From Flavobacterium hungaricum (GTDB lineage: Bacteria; Bacteroidota; Bacteroidia; Flavobacteriales; Flavobacteriaceae), in assembly GCF_015182285.1 (NCBI RefSeq), contig NZ_PRDM01000001.1:744001-808000 (forward strand): a DNA stretch of 64,000 nt. Direction: 5' to 3'. Below, piece by piece: positions 8,807 to 17,206 of this stretch (positions are counted from its first letter, which is position 1; every line of letters starts with the position of its first letter). The translations under genes were made by a program, and so were the position numbers. Below the pieces are notes generated by a model. The model was not told where the DNA came from. It did no database searches and was given only the letters and a program-made list of their open reading frames with translations.

Positions 8807-9745
8807 ATGAAAAAGTTTTTCCCAGTATATGTTAGAGTCCCAGTAATTTTCTTCATCGTTTTCGGGCTGATGGAGTTCTTTGTAGACTCTGGAGACAGAC
8901 CGGCGTTTGTAAAATATCCAATGATTTCGGTTTTCTTGTTTGCATTCCTTTTCATTTTAATAGCAATAGAGATTACACTTAGTGCTGTAAACCGTGTCAT
9001 GTATCAATTGATGACCCCAGAAGAAAAGGCAAAACAAGAATATGAAAGCAGTTTAAGTTTTAGCGAAAGCACTTGGTATAAAAACCTAATGCAGAAATTA
9101 ACTCAAACTTCACCAATAGAAAAAGAAGGAGAGCTTTTAATGGATCATGATTACGACGGAATTAAAGAGCTTGATAATAATTTACCGCCTTGGTGGGTGT
9201 ATTTATTCTATATCTGTATCATTTTCGGTGTTATTTATGTAGTTCGTTATGATGTTCTAGGAGCTGATGATCAAGAAATGGAGCTTAAAAAAGCAATGGC
9301 ACAAGCTAAGATTGAAGTTGAAGAATATTTAAAAACGGCGCCGGATTTAATGGACGAGAAAACAGTCGTACTGCTTACTGATGGTGCTGATTTAGCAATA
9401 GGAAAAGAAATCTTTACCACCAATTGCGCAGCCTGCCACAGAGCTGATGCAGGTGGACAAATTGGCCCTAACTTAACAGACGACAAATGGATTCTGGGTG
9501 GTGGAATTAAAAACCTTTTTCATACGATTACCAATGGAGGGCGTGACGGAAAAGGGATGATTGCCTGGAAAGGTACTTTAAAACCAAAAGAAATTCAAAA
9601 AGTGGCCAGTTACATTTTGTCTCTTCAAGGAAGTAATCCTAAAGATCCAAAAGAGCCAGAAGGTGAAGTTTGGGTAGACGACAGTGCTCCTAAGACAGAA
9701 ACTGCTGTAGTAAAAACAATAGATACCACTGAAGTTAAAAAATAA
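8807..9745 (+). CDS. ccoP: cbb3 oxidase cytochrome c subunit CcoP (single haem)
   Basis: A 312-residue c-type cytochrome subunit. Two N-terminal helices lie within residues 1-65, an added feature over the proteobacterial form. Then come the FixP_N-like segment YDGIKELDNNLPPWWVYLF (about 107-125) and its helix. The periplasmic domain carries one CxxCH (TNCAACHRADAGGQIGPNLTD, about residues 206-212) and a C-terminal GMIAWKG with the likely Met ligand. Proteobacterial CcoP is dihaem; only one CxxCH is visible here. The C-terminus is acidic/Pro-rich. 9 bp separate it from ccoG. Confidence 0.94.
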   Translation: MKKFFPVYVRVPVIFFIVFGLMEFFVDSGDRPAFVKYPMISVFLFAFLFILIAIEITLSAVNRVMYQLMTPEEKAKQEYESSLSFSESTWYKNLMQKLTQTSPIEKEGELLMDHDYDGIKELDNNLPPWWVYLFYICIIFGVIYVVRYDVLGADDQEMELKKAMAQAKIEVEEYLKTAPDLMDEKTVVLLTDGADLAIGKEIFTTNCAACHRADAGGQIGPNLTDDKWILGGGIKNLFHTITNGGRDGKGMIAWKGTLKPKEIQKVASYILSLQGSNPKDPKEPEGEVWVDDSAPKTETAVVKTIDTTEVKK

Positions 9746-9754
9746 TAAAATATC

Positions 9755-11173
9755 ATGTCAAATTTACCAGACGAAGCATTTAGAGATACCATCGGAACGA
9801 TTGATGAAGGCGGTAAAAGAAAATTTATATTTCCCAAAAAGCCGTCTGGTAAATTTTATGATTATAGAAAGATTGTCAGTTACGTTCTTTTAGCGATCTT
9901 AATTGCTAATCCTTTTATTAAGGTCAACGGGAACCAATTTATGATGTTCAATGTGATTGAACGTCGCTTTAGTATTTTTGGATTTCCTTTCTGGCCTCAA
10001 GATTTTTATCTTTTTGTGATCTCAATGTTGGTTGGAGTTGTATTTATTCTCCTTTTTACTGTGGTTTTTGGAAGAATTTTTTGTGGATGGATTTGTCCTC
10101 AGACAATTTTTCTGGAGCTCGTTTTCCGTCGTATAGAATATTGGATTGATGGTGATCGTGGAGCACAACAGCGCTTGGCAAGACAAAAATGGGATGCTGA
10201 AAAAATTAGAAAAAGAGTAACCAAATGGGCTGTCTTTTTTATAATCTCCTTTTTTATCGCCAATATTTTTTTAGCTTACCTGGTTGGCAGTGATGAGTTA
10301 TTTTTAATGGTAGAACAAGGGCCAATTCAGCAAGCTAGTAATTTTATAGCGCTTTTAATTTTTACTGGTGTTTTCTATTTTGTATTTGTATGGTTTAGAG
10401 AACAGGTTTGTATTATTGCTTGCCCATATGGACGTTTGCAAGGGGTTCTTCTAGACAATAAATCGATTAATGTTGCTTATGATTTTGTACGTGGCGAAAA
10501 AGAAGCAGGCCGTGCTAAATTCAATAAAAAAGAAGACAGAGTTCTAGCAGGAAAAGGCGATTGTATAGACTGTTTTCAATGTGTGCATGTCTGCCCAATG
10601 GGAATTGATATCCGAAATGGTACTCAGTTAGAATGCACCAATTGTACAGCCTGTATAGATGAGTGTGACCATATTATGGAAAGTGTTGGACTGCCAAAAG
10701 GCTTGATTCGATACGCTTCTGAAGATGAAATTACTAAAAAGGAACCTTTCAAATTTACAGCAAGAATGAAAGGTTATACAGCAGTTTTGTTTATATTATT
10801 GAGTGTTTTTGTCGGAATGCTGTTTTTGAGAACCAATGTAGAAGCTGTTATTTTGCGTCTGCCAGGACAGTTGTTTCAGCACAAAGGAGATAAGATCAGT
10901 AATGTTTATACTTATAAAATAGTCAATAAGACAATGAAAGATTATCAGGATATTCATTTTGAATTGATTGATCAAAAAGGAAATATTAGAAATGTGGGTA
11001 AACCTCATTTTAAAGTGGCAAAAGAAAGTATTTCTCAAGGAACTTTATTTATTGAAATAGAGGAAGCACTTTTGGAAAGTGATAAAACCAAAGTAAAGAT
11101 TGGCGTTTATAACGGAAAAGAACTCTTAGATGATACCGCAACAAACTTCTTAGGGCCACGCAGCTTTAATTAA
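9755..11173 (+). CDS. ccoG: cbb3 oxidase accessory protein CcoG (RdxA/FixG family)
   Basis: A 472-residue membrane iron-sulfur protein; family members act as cupric reductases during cbb3 assembly. Five or so helices surround FCGWICPQTIF (about 110), a Cys-containing membrane motif, and CIIACPYGRLQG (about 220). A ferredoxin-like domain follows with CIDCFQCVHVCP and CTNCTACIDECD, two 4Fe-4S cluster motifs (about 270-307). The C-terminal ~130 residues form the periplasmic Ig-like FixG_C domain. It lies between ccoP and ccoH, in the usual order. Confidence 0.96.
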   Translation: MSNLPDEAFRDTIGTIDEGGKRKFIFPKKPSGKFYDYRKIVSYVLLAILIANPFIKVNGNQFMMFNVIERRFSIFGFPFWPQDFYLFVISMLVGVVFILLFTVVFGRIFCGWICPQTIFLELVFRRIEYWIDGDRGAQQRLARQKWDAEKIRKRVTKWAVFFIISFFIANIFLAYLVGSDELFLMVEQGPIQQASNFIALLIFTGVFYFVFVWFREQVCIIACPYGRLQGVLLDNKSINVAYDFVRGEKEAGRAKFNKKEDRVLAGKGDCIDCFQCVHVCPMGIDIRNGTQLECTNCTACIDECDHIMESVGLPKGLIRYASEDEITKKEPFKFTARMKGYTAVLFILLSVFVGMLFLRTNVEAVILRLPGQLFQHKGDKISNVYTYKIVNKTMKDYQDIHFELIDQKGNIRNVGKPHFKVAKESISQGTLFIEIEEALLESDKTKVKIGVYNGKELLDDTATNFLGPRSFN

Positions 11174-11185
11174 AAAAATACTATT

Positions 11186-11635
11186 ATGAAAATCAATTGG
11201 GGAACAGGAATCGTAATTGCATTTGCGATCTTTATGAGTTTTATTTTATATTTTGTTTTTGAGGTTCAGTCAAATTCTAAATATGATAATGATTTGGTTG
11301 TGGAGGAATATTACAAACACGATACGCATTTTCAGGAAGAAATGGCACGCATTCAAAATGCGCATGATTTGCAGCAGAAACCATCAATTAAGTATATAGA
11401 TAACGGGGTTAAAATTGTTTTTCCTTCTAAGTTTGATGAGAATAAAGTAACGGGAAATGTTTTATTATACCGTCCATCCGATAAAAAATTCGATTTTAAT
11501 ACACAAATTGCACTTCAGAATTCTTCTTTGTTTATTCCGAATAACAAATTAATTAAAGGCCGTTGGGATGTTAAGATGGAATGGCAGTATCAAGGTGTTA
11601 AATACCTTTCTAAAGAGGTTATCTACATAAACTAA
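11186..11635 (+). CDS. ccoH: FixH family protein (CcoH)
   Basis: A 149-residue protein with one N-terminal helix (WGTGIVIAFAIFMSFILYFVF, about 4-25) and a periplasmic domain beginning LVVEEYYKHDTHFQEEM, the FixH signature. FixH/CcoH proteins help stabilise and assemble cbb3 oxidase. Near the C-terminus is the conserved LIKGRWDVKMEWQ segment. It is 12 bp after ccoG and 5 bp before the TauE/SafE-like gene, consistent with one transcript. Confidence 0.92.
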   Translation: MKINWGTGIVIAFAIFMSFILYFVFEVQSNSKYDNDLVVEEYYKHDTHFQEEMARIQNAHDLQQKPSIKYIDNGVKIVFPSKFDENKVTGNVLLYRPSDKKFDFNTQIALQNSSLFIPNNKLIKGRWDVKMEWQYQGVKYLSKEVIYIN

Positions 11636-11640
11636 TTAAA

Positions 11641-12342
11641 ATGCTTTATTCTGCTTTAATATTAGGTTTGATCAGTAGTCTGCACTGTGTTGGAATGTGC
11701 GGACCAATTGCTATGATGCTTCCTGTAGACAGATATAATCAAGCAAAAAGAGTGACGCAGATTATTACGTATCATTTAGGCCGATTAACAGCGTACACTT
11801 CTATCGGCTTAATTTTTGGACTATTAGGAAGAGGTTTTTTTCTGGCGGGCCTACAGCAGAAAATGTCTATAATTATTGGGGTTATAATGATTATTGCAGC
11901 GCTTATTCCAGAAAAGAAATTTGCAAACTATAATTTTTCAAAACCAATTTATAAAATCATCTCTAATGTCAAATCAAGTCTTGGAGCTCAATTTAAAAAC
12001 AAAAGCTACAAATCTCTTTTTACAATTGGTCTCTTAAACGGTTTTTTGCCTTGCGGAATGGTCTATGTTGCTTTATTTGGTGCAATTGCGATGCAGAGCG
12101 CAAGTTACGGGATATTGTATATGTTACTCTTTGGACTTGGAACAATGCCGTTAATGACCGTTGTAGTGTATATTAATTCATTATTAAAATTGCCATTTAG
12201 AAACAAGATCCAAAAGGCAATTCCATATGTTGCAGCAGTTATCGGGGTTTTATTTATTCTAAGAGGCTTAGGATTGGGAATTCCTTATATTTCTCCTTCC
12301 AATGTAAGTTTGTTTGTGCAGCAGTCCCCGAATTGTCATTAA
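11641..12342 (+). CDS. Sulfite exporter TauE/SafE-like (COG2836/DsbD-like) membrane protein
   Basis: A 233-residue protein with about six helices. Two conserved cysteine motifs are visible: LHCVGMCGPIAMMLP (about 16-30) and NGFLPCGMVYVALFG (about 135-150). These are features of COG2836, often annotated TauE/SafE or UreH-like and distantly related to CcdA/DsbD transporters. The paired Cys-Gly motifs and its place at the end of the cco operon suggest copper or thiol transfer for oxidase maturation; that role is inferred. Last + strand gene of the cluster; a hairpin in the 3' end of convergent hemN may end the transcript. Confidence 0.85.
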   Translation: MLYSALILGLISSLHCVGMCGPIAMMLPVDRYNQAKRVTQIITYHLGRLTAYTSIGLIFGLLGRGFFLAGLQQKMSIIIGVIMIIAALIPEKKFANYNFSKPIYKIISNVKSSLGAQFKNKSYKSLFTIGLLNGFLPCGMVYVALFGAIAMQSASYGILYMLLFGLGTMPLMTVVVYINSLLKLPFRNKIQKAIPYVAAVIGVLFILRGLGLGIPYISPSNVSLFVQQSPNCH

Positions 12343-12378
12343 AAAAAATATAATACTTACTAATACTAACCATCTTTT

Positions 12379-13743
12379 TTAGACAGTCATCGAGAACAAA
12401 TTTGTTTCCGGTGACTTTCTTTTTAGATGTAAATCAAAAGCCATGCAGATATTGCGAACAAAAGGTCTTCCTGCTTCTGTAATGGTTATTTTTCCTTCTT
12501 CTATAACAATTAAGCCGTCATTTTTGATTTCCTGTAAATCTTCTAAAACATTCGGAAGTTCTTTGAAATAAAGTGAATTTTCGTTCCAAGAAGTTTGTAG
12601 TTCGCAAGTTAAATTAAGAATATGTTTTCTGATAATTAAATCTTCGTTATTTAGAATATGTCCCTTTACAACCGGAAGTTTATCTTCTTCTAATAATTGA
12701 TAATATTCTTCAAGATTTTTAGTGTTTTGGGCAAAACTATACCAGCTGTCACTAATGGAAGACACACCCAGCCCAATCATAACCTGGGTTTTTGAAGCGC
12801 TGTATCCCATAAAATTTCGGTGCAGATCACCGTTGTGTGCTGCTTTGTATAAACTGTCAGAGATTAATGCAAAATGATCCATACCGATTTCGCTGTAACC
12901 ATTTTGAGAAAGAAGCTGTTTTCCTGTCTCGTACAATTTTCTTTTCTCAGCATCTTTTGGTAGATTTTCGTCATTAAAGCCACGCTGTCCGTTTCCTTTA
13001 ATCCAAGGCACATGGGCATAACTATAAAAGGCTAATCTGTCTGGTTTTAGAGAATTTGTTTTTTCGACAGTATCAATAACGTCTTCTATAGTTTGAAATG
13101 GCAGACCAAATATAATATCATGACCAATAGAAGTATAACCAATTTCTTTTGCCCAGAAAGTGACTTTGGCAACATTATGAAAAGGCTGAATTCGATTAAT
13201 TGCTTTTTGAACTTTTGGGGCATAATCCTGAACCCCAAAACTTACCCGGCGAAAACCTAAATCGTATAGTTTTTTGAGTTGTTCATAAGTTGTATTGTTT
13301 GGATGTCCTTCAAAGCTAAATTCATGATCTTGTGCTTTTACAGCACAACTGAAAATTCCGTTTATCAAAGATTCCAGATTGTTTGTAGAAAAAAATGTCG
13401 GTGTTCCGCCTCCTAGATGTATTTCTTTAATCACAGGTTTCTCAGGAAGAAGATTGCAATATAAACTCCACTCTTTTAAAACTGCCTGAATGTAAGTCTC
13501 TTCAACAGAATGATTTTTGGTAATGCGTTTGTTGCAGCCGCAGAAAGTACACATGCTTTCGCAGAAGGGAAGATGAATGTATAAAGTGATTCCGTTTTTT
13601 GAATTGCTTTCTGAGAATGATTTTTGTAATGAAGAGATCCATTTTTCAGAGGTGAAATCTGCTTCCTTCCAATAAGGAACTGTCGGATAACTTGTATATC
13701 TTGGACCTGGGACATTATATTTTTGAGTCAAAGAAATTTTCAT
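12379..13743 (-). CDS. hemN: Oxygen-independent coproporphyrinogen III oxidase
   Basis: A 454-residue radical-SAM enzyme that decarboxylates coproporphyrinogen III to protoporphyrinogen IX without oxygen. Start MKISLTQKYNVPGPRYTSYPTVPYW is the HemN N-terminus. The cluster motif is HLPFCESMCTFCGCNK (C-x3-C-x2-C plus Cys, about 55-70). GGGTPTFF (about 112) and later SFGVQD (about 170) are SAM-site motifs. HemW paralogues lack the extended GPRYTSYP start, so this is true HemN. It is convergent with the cbb3 operon and has an FNR-type promoter, fitting haem supply under low oxygen. Confidence 0.96.
   Translation of the reverse strand: MKISLTQKYNVPGPRYTSYPTVPYWKEADFTSEKWISSLQKSFSESNSKNGITLYIHLPFCESMCTFCGCNKRITKNHSVEETYIQAVLKEWSLYCNLLPEKPVIKEIHLGGGTPTFFSTNNLESLINGIFSCAVKAQDHEFSFEGHPNNTTYEQLKKLYDLGFRRVSFGVQDYAPKVQKAINRIQPFHNVAKVTFWAKEIGYTSIGHDIIFGLPFQTIEDVIDTVEKTNSLKPDRLAFYSYAHVPWIKGNGQRGFNDENLPKDAEKRKLYETGKQLLSQNGYSEIGMDHFALISDSLYKAAHNGDLHRNFMGYSASKTQVMIGLGVSSISDSWYSFAQNTKNLEEYYQLLEEDKLPVVKGHILNNEDLIIRKHILNLTCELQTSWNENSLYFKELPNVLEDLQEIKNDGLIVIEEGKITITEAGRPFVRNICMAFDLHLKRKSPETNLFSMTV
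12385..12425 (+). terminator. Hairpin plus T-rich run ending the cco operon, inside the hemN 3' coding end
   Basis: Imperfect inverted arms (AGTCATCG..AACAAA / TTTGTT..CGGTGACT, 12385-12416) followed on the plus strand by TTCTTTTTAG. The hairpin lies entirely inside the last codons of hemN. In the minus direction it is not followed by a T-run. It therefore looks like a plus-strand terminator embedded in a convergent coding sequence. Confidence 0.5.
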
Positions 13744-13764
13744 AATGACGGATTTTGTTTATAT

Positions 13765-13808
13765 CAAAATTAAAACTTCAAACTTTAACAGAAAATGACA
13801 AATATCAT
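13765..13808 (-). promoter_or_regulatory. FNR-type operator and -7 box upstream of hemN
   Basis: On the minus strand the operator reads ATGATATTTGTCAT (13795-13808), TGAT-N4-GTCA, and the -7 box reads TAATTTTG (13765-13772), a perfect TAnnTTTG. Centre-to-box distance is again 36.5 bp, and the palindrome centre is 58 bp from the hemN ATG. Confidence 0.82.
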
Positions 13809-13820
13809 GTAAGAATAAAA

Positions 13821-13846
13821 AAAGAGACTCAATTTTGAGCCTCTTT
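13821..13846 (-). terminator. Terminator after the 13861-14337 gene
   Basis: AAAGAG-CTCAA / TTGAG-CTCTTT arms (one mismatch) around a 2-nt centre, flanked by A/T runs. It lies just after the stop at 13861 and before the hemN promoter, isolating hemN from the upstream minus-strand gene. Confidence 0.7.
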
Positions 13847-13860
13847 AGTGAATTAAATAA

Positions 13861-14337
13861 CTAACTTGAAATAGAATCTTGGATGATTGTAAGCCATTTT
13901 TTTGCAAACATATGATCCTGATAAACGCTTATTTGTTTGATGCGGTCATCATCGAAATCATAGAATGGAATTAATATTTTTTTGGATGTTTCTTTTTCAA
14001 TAAATTCAAAATCAATTTTAAGAATCGTGTCAGAATGTGAATCGGTTGTAGGGATTAGTCTGCACGAAACAATAGTATTTAAATCTACATAGGTAGATTC
14101 CTGTTGACTCGGGTTAAAATTCATCAGAACAAATTTTTTGTTTTTCTGATCGATTGTCAAAGTCTTATTATTGATCGATTCTGTTAAATTAAAATCTTCG
14201 GGACGCGAAGGGTTGAATCGTTTCTTAATATTTAGAATTCTTGATTTACTTGCAGCGGTAGATCGTGCAGAGAAATATATAGGGATTGCTACAATAAGTG
14301 CAATAACAATACCCATAATTGTTGTTGTAGTTTCCAT
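13861..14337 (-). CDS. Hypothetical single-span membrane protein
   Basis: 158 residues: an N-terminal membrane helix (IMGIVIALIVAIPIYFSAR, about 7-25) followed by a mixed soluble domain with no motif I recognise (FVLMNFNPSQQESTYVDLNTIVSCRLIP; KKILIPFYDFDDDRIKQISVYQ). The soluble part alternates beta-strand-like segments, like small PH-like or DUF domains, but I cannot assign a family. Single gene between hemN and another hypothetical, with its own terminator downstream. No operon partner is evident. Confidence 0.6.
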   Translation of the reverse strand: METTTTIMGIVIALIVAIPIYFSARSTAASKSRILNIKKRFNPSRPEDFNLTESINNKTLTIDQKNKKFVLMNFNPSQQESTYVDLNTIVSCRLIPTTDSHSDTILKIDFEFIEKETSKKILIPFYDFDDDRIKQISVYQDHMFAKKWLTIIQDSISS

Positions 14338-14441
14338 ATTTTTTAATGAAATAAATAGTTGAAATAGAAAACAGTCTTCTGGAAGAACACCGTTTTATTG
14401 CATTGAAAAGTGATTTTCAATTAGAAAAATCAAAAATTTAT

Positions 14442-14789
14442 TTACCAGAAAAAATGGAAAGCATAGAGTATGACTAGGACTTTTTTACTTTGAGTTGTAA
14501 AAACCTTAGCGTACTCCGTAGTCGTTGTAATAGTTTGATGTTGTGGGATGAGCGGTAATAAAATATCAAAGCATTTTATTATCCCCAAAGGATTTGTTTT
14601 GATATTTGCCGCAAATTGGTAGCTTCCCTGCGGTTGAATAAAAGCAGAGGAATCGGCGGTGTCTTTAGAGAAATTGGAATCTGTGTTTTCTATGTCAATT
14701 TTGCACACAGAAACTTTATCTGCTTGATAAGCAAACAAACCTGCAGACAAAAATGCAATTAAAACAACAATTCTATGAATCCATTTCAT
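14442..14789 (-). CDS. Hypothetical secreted or membrane protein with signal peptide
   Basis: 115 residues beginning with a signal peptide (KWIHRIVVLIAFLSAGLFAYQA, cleavage probably after about residue 22). A Ser/Thr-rich middle and a hydrophobic C-terminal segment (KKVLVILYAFHFFW) follow. Two cysteines (VSVCKID and IIKCFDILLP) could form a disulfide. I recognise no family. It is monocistronic, between a strong hairpin (14851-14890) and the 13861-14337 gene. The sequence could be a small metal-related periplasmic protein, but nothing shows that. Confidence 0.55.
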   Translation of the reverse strand: MKWIHRIVVLIAFLSAGLFAYQADKVSVCKIDIENTDSNFSKDTADSSAFIQPQGSYQFAANIKTNPLGIIKCFDILLPLIPQHQTITTTTEYAKVFTTQSKKVLVILYAFHFFW

Positions 14790-14850
14790 GTCGGCGAAAT
14801 TAACTCATAAAACACAATAAAAGAAATTTTAAAGAATTAATTAACATTCT

Positions 14851-14890
14851 AAATATCCTCAATCTATTTTTGCAGAGATTGAGGATATTT
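14851..14890 (-). terminator. Strong hairpin downstream of DoxX gene
   Basis: Perfect 15-bp arms (AAATATCCTCAATCT / AGATTGAGGATATTT) with a 10-nt loop, 5 nt after the DoxX stop. No long T-run follows on the minus strand, so this could be a weak terminator or an mRNA-stabilising stem. Confidence 0.65.
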
Positions 14891-14895
14891 AGATT

Positions 14896-15318
14896 TTATT
14901 GCTGCATTTTAAAGTAATAATCTGCAGAGTGTTTACCGCTTCCATAAAACAAGAAGAAGATACAGATTAATAACACAACGATTGCTAATAGTAGACTTTC
15001 TGAATGCATTTTGCCCATAAAATTAATGAGTACAGCACCAAATAATATAGGTAATTGTGCGGCTATGGCCCAGCGGGTCAGCAAGCCGAAAATAATCATG
15101 ATACCGCCAATCATATGAGCAGGAGCAATGTAATGCAGCATAAACATACCGCCGCCGAACTGATCAACAGGCGAAATTAAATCATGCAGGTACTGAACAT
15201 TCGTGACAAACGAAACTCCTTTCATAAATAAAAATCCACCCAAAACAATACGTACTAAATCCACTGGTAAATAAGTGTGCGAATTTGCCCATTTATTCAA
15301 ACTTTTTACATTTTCCAT
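14896..15318 (-). CDS. DoxX family membrane protein
   Basis: 140 residues with four predicted helices. Conserved DoxX features include LVRIVLGGFLFMKGVSFV near the N-terminus (about 21-38), an AHMIGGIMIIFGLLTRWAI segment (about 80-100) and a final LLICIFFLFYGSGKHSADYYF. DoxX proteins are small membrane proteins often linked to redox or stress responses; no substrate can be read from the sequence. Monocistronic, with its own hairpin downstream and an AAGTTA-C-TAACTT palindrome about 30 bp upstream of the start, possibly an operator for an HxlR/MarR-type repressor encoded elsewhere. Confidence 0.82.
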   Translation of the reverse strand: MENVKSLNKWANSHTYLPVDLVRIVLGGFLFMKGVSFVTNVQYLHDLISPVDQFGGGMFMLHYIAPAHMIGGIMIIFGLLTRWAIAAQLPILFGAVLINFMGKMHSESLLLAIVVLLICIFFLFYGSGKHSADYYFKMQQ

Positions 15319-15345
15319 GATGCTGTGTGATTAAAATTATATACT

Positions 15346-15358
15346 AAGTTACTAACTT
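15346..15358. promoter_or_regulatory. Candidate operator palindrome upstream of DoxX gene
   Basis: AAGTTACTAACTT is a perfect 13-bp odd palindrome set in a partly repeated context (TACTAAGTTACTAACTTTTA) between 28 and 40 bp upstream of the DoxX start. Role as a repressor site is inference only. Confidence 0.3.
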
Positions 15359-15438
15359 TTAATGATATATTTATTTTAAACAGCCTGAAAATAAGTTTGT
15401 TGCTTTTTTATGGTGTTTTATCGAGAATTCTTAAATCG

Positions 15439-17067
15439 CTAAACTTGAATAACTCCCAAATTAAATGGTTTTTGAATAGGAGCATGGTTAGCGGCTTCGA
15501 TTCCTATTGAGATCCATTTTCTAGTGTCCAGCGGATCAATAATCGCATCTGTCCATAATCTGGATGCAGCATAATAAGGCGAGGTCTGTTCGTCGTAACG
15601 TGCTTTTATTTTGTTGAAAAGCGCATCTTCTTTAGCTTCATCTATAATTTCTCCTTTGGCTTTAAGCGAAGAAGCTTCGATTTGTGCTAAAACTTTAGCA
15701 GCCTGCGTACCGCCCATAACAGCAAGTTCTGCACTTGGCCATGCAAAAATTAATCTAGGGTCATAGGCTTTTCCGCACATCGCATAATTTCCTGCACCAT
15801 AAGAATTACCTACAATTACAGTAAACTTAGGCACCACCGAATTACTAACGGCATTTACCATTTTGGCACCGTCTTTAATAATACCGCCGTGTTCCGATTT
15901 TGAACCCACCATAAAACCGGTAACGTCTTGCAGGAATACAAGTGGAATTTTCTTTTGATTGCAATTGGCAATAAAACGGGTTGCTTTATCAGCGCTGTCA
16001 GAATAGATCACGCCTCCAAACTGCATTTCGCCTTTTTTTGTTTTAACTACTTTGCGCTGATTGGCTATAATACCAACAGCCCATCCGTCAATTCTGGCGT
16101 AACCGGTAATTATAGTCTGGCCGTAACCATCTTTGTAAGCTTCAAATTCTGAATTATCTACCAAACGATTGATGATTTCCATCATATCGTATTGCTCGTT
16201 TCGGGCTTTTGGTAAAATTCCGTAAATGTCATTTGGCTCTAACGCTGGTTTTATAGCTTTGATTCGGTTATAGCCGGCTTTATCATAATCTCCAATCTTA
16301 TCGACTATGCTTTTGATTTTATCTAAAGCATCTTTATCATCTTTCGCTTTATAATCGGTTACACCCGAAATTTCGCAGTGTGTTGTAGCACCGCCCAAAG
16401 TTTCATTGTCTATCGTTTCGCCGATTGCGGCTTTTACCAAATAACTTCCAGCAAGGAAAATACTGCCTGTTTTATCTACAATTAAAGCTTCGTCGCTCAT
16501 GATTGGCAGATAAGCACCTCCGGCAACACAGCTTCCCATAACGGCAGCGATTTGCGTAATTCCCATACTGCTCATTTGGGCATTATTTCTAAAGATGCGC
16601 CCGAAATGTTCTTTATCAGGGAAAATTTCATCCTGCATAGGCAGGTAAACTCCCGCGCTGTCAACCAAATAAATAATCGGAAGTCTGTTTTCCATGGCAA
16701 TTTCTTGCGCACGAAGGTTTTTCTTTCCTGTAATTGGAAACCAGGCTCCGGCTTTTACAGTCGCATCATTAGCAACCACAATGCATTGTTTTCCTTTGAC
16801 ATAACCTATTTTGACAACAACGCCTCCACAAGGGCATCCGCCGTGTTCTGCGTACATTCCTTCTCCGGCAAAACCGCCTATTTCAATACTATTTGAATTT
16901 TCATCTAATAAATAAGCGATTCTTTCACGTGCGGTCATTTTTCCTTCGGAATGTAATTTCTCGATTCGTTTTTCGCCTCCGCCTAATTTTACTTTTGCAA
17001 ATTTTTGTTTTAGTTCTGAAAGTAATAGTTTATTGTGATCTTCGTTTTTATTGAAGTTTAAATCCAT
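15439..17067 (-). CDS. Acyl-CoA carboxylase beta (carboxyltransferase) subunit
   Basis: 542 residues, the biotin-dependent carboxyltransferase of the propionyl-/methylcrotonyl-CoA carboxylase family. N-terminal ARERIAYLLDENS (about 45-57) and GGCPCGGVVV, the N-domain oxyanion segment MGSCVAGGAYLPIMSDEA (about 180-197), and the C-domain GNSYGAGNYAMCG plus WPSAELAVMGG (about 430-460) are typical. The EHGGCPCGG and VAGGAYLP patterns favour the methylcrotonyl-CoA type. No alpha/biotin subunit is adjacent, so the partner is elsewhere. Divergent from tetR with a ~140-bp shared gap. Confidence 0.9.
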   Translation of the reverse strand: MDLNFNKNEDHNKLLLSELKQKFAKVKLGGGEKRIEKLHSEGKMTARERIAYLLDENSNSIEIGGFAGEGMYAEHGGCPCGGVVVKIGYVKGKQCIVVANDATVKAGAWFPITGKKNLRAQEIAMENRLPIIYLVDSAGVYLPMQDEIFPDKEHFGRIFRNNAQMSSMGITQIAAVMGSCVAGGAYLPIMSDEALIVDKTGSIFLAGSYLVKAAIGETIDNETLGGATTHCEISGVTDYKAKDDKDALDKIKSIVDKIGDYDKAGYNRIKAIKPALEPNDIYGILPKARNEQYDMMEIINRLVDNSEFEAYKDGYGQTIITGYARIDGWAVGIIANQRKVVKTKKGEMQFGGVIYSDSADKATRFIANCNQKKIPLVFLQDVTGFMVGSKSEHGGIIKDGAKMVNAVSNSVVPKFTVIVGNSYGAGNYAMCGKAYDPRLIFAWPSAELAVMGGTQAAKVLAQIEASSLKAKGEIIDEAKEDALFNKIKARYDEQTSPYYAASRLWTDAIIDPLDTRKWISIGIEAANHAPIQKPFNLGVIQV

Positions 17068-17187
17068 GATATAATATTGATTTTACAAAATAGTGTTGGC
17101 TAATTTACAAAATCAATTGAAATAAATGGGTTGCTTTGTGAATTAAGAAAAAGTTTAAACCAATTATTTTTCTTTAATTTGTTTTTC

Positions 17188-17201
17188 ATACTAATCAGTA
17201 T
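17188..17201. promoter_or_regulatory. Candidate TetR operator in the tetR leader
   Basis: ATACTAATCAGTAT is an inverted repeat (ATACT-N4-AGTAT) ending 5 nt before the tetR ATG and just after a weak -7 box TTAATTTG (17174-17181). It shares the pattern ATACTAA-YYR-GTAT with the core at 17815-17828 ahead of the next operon, which supports autoregulation by the adjacent TetR protein. Confidence 0.6.
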
Positions 17202-17206
17202 TTTTT

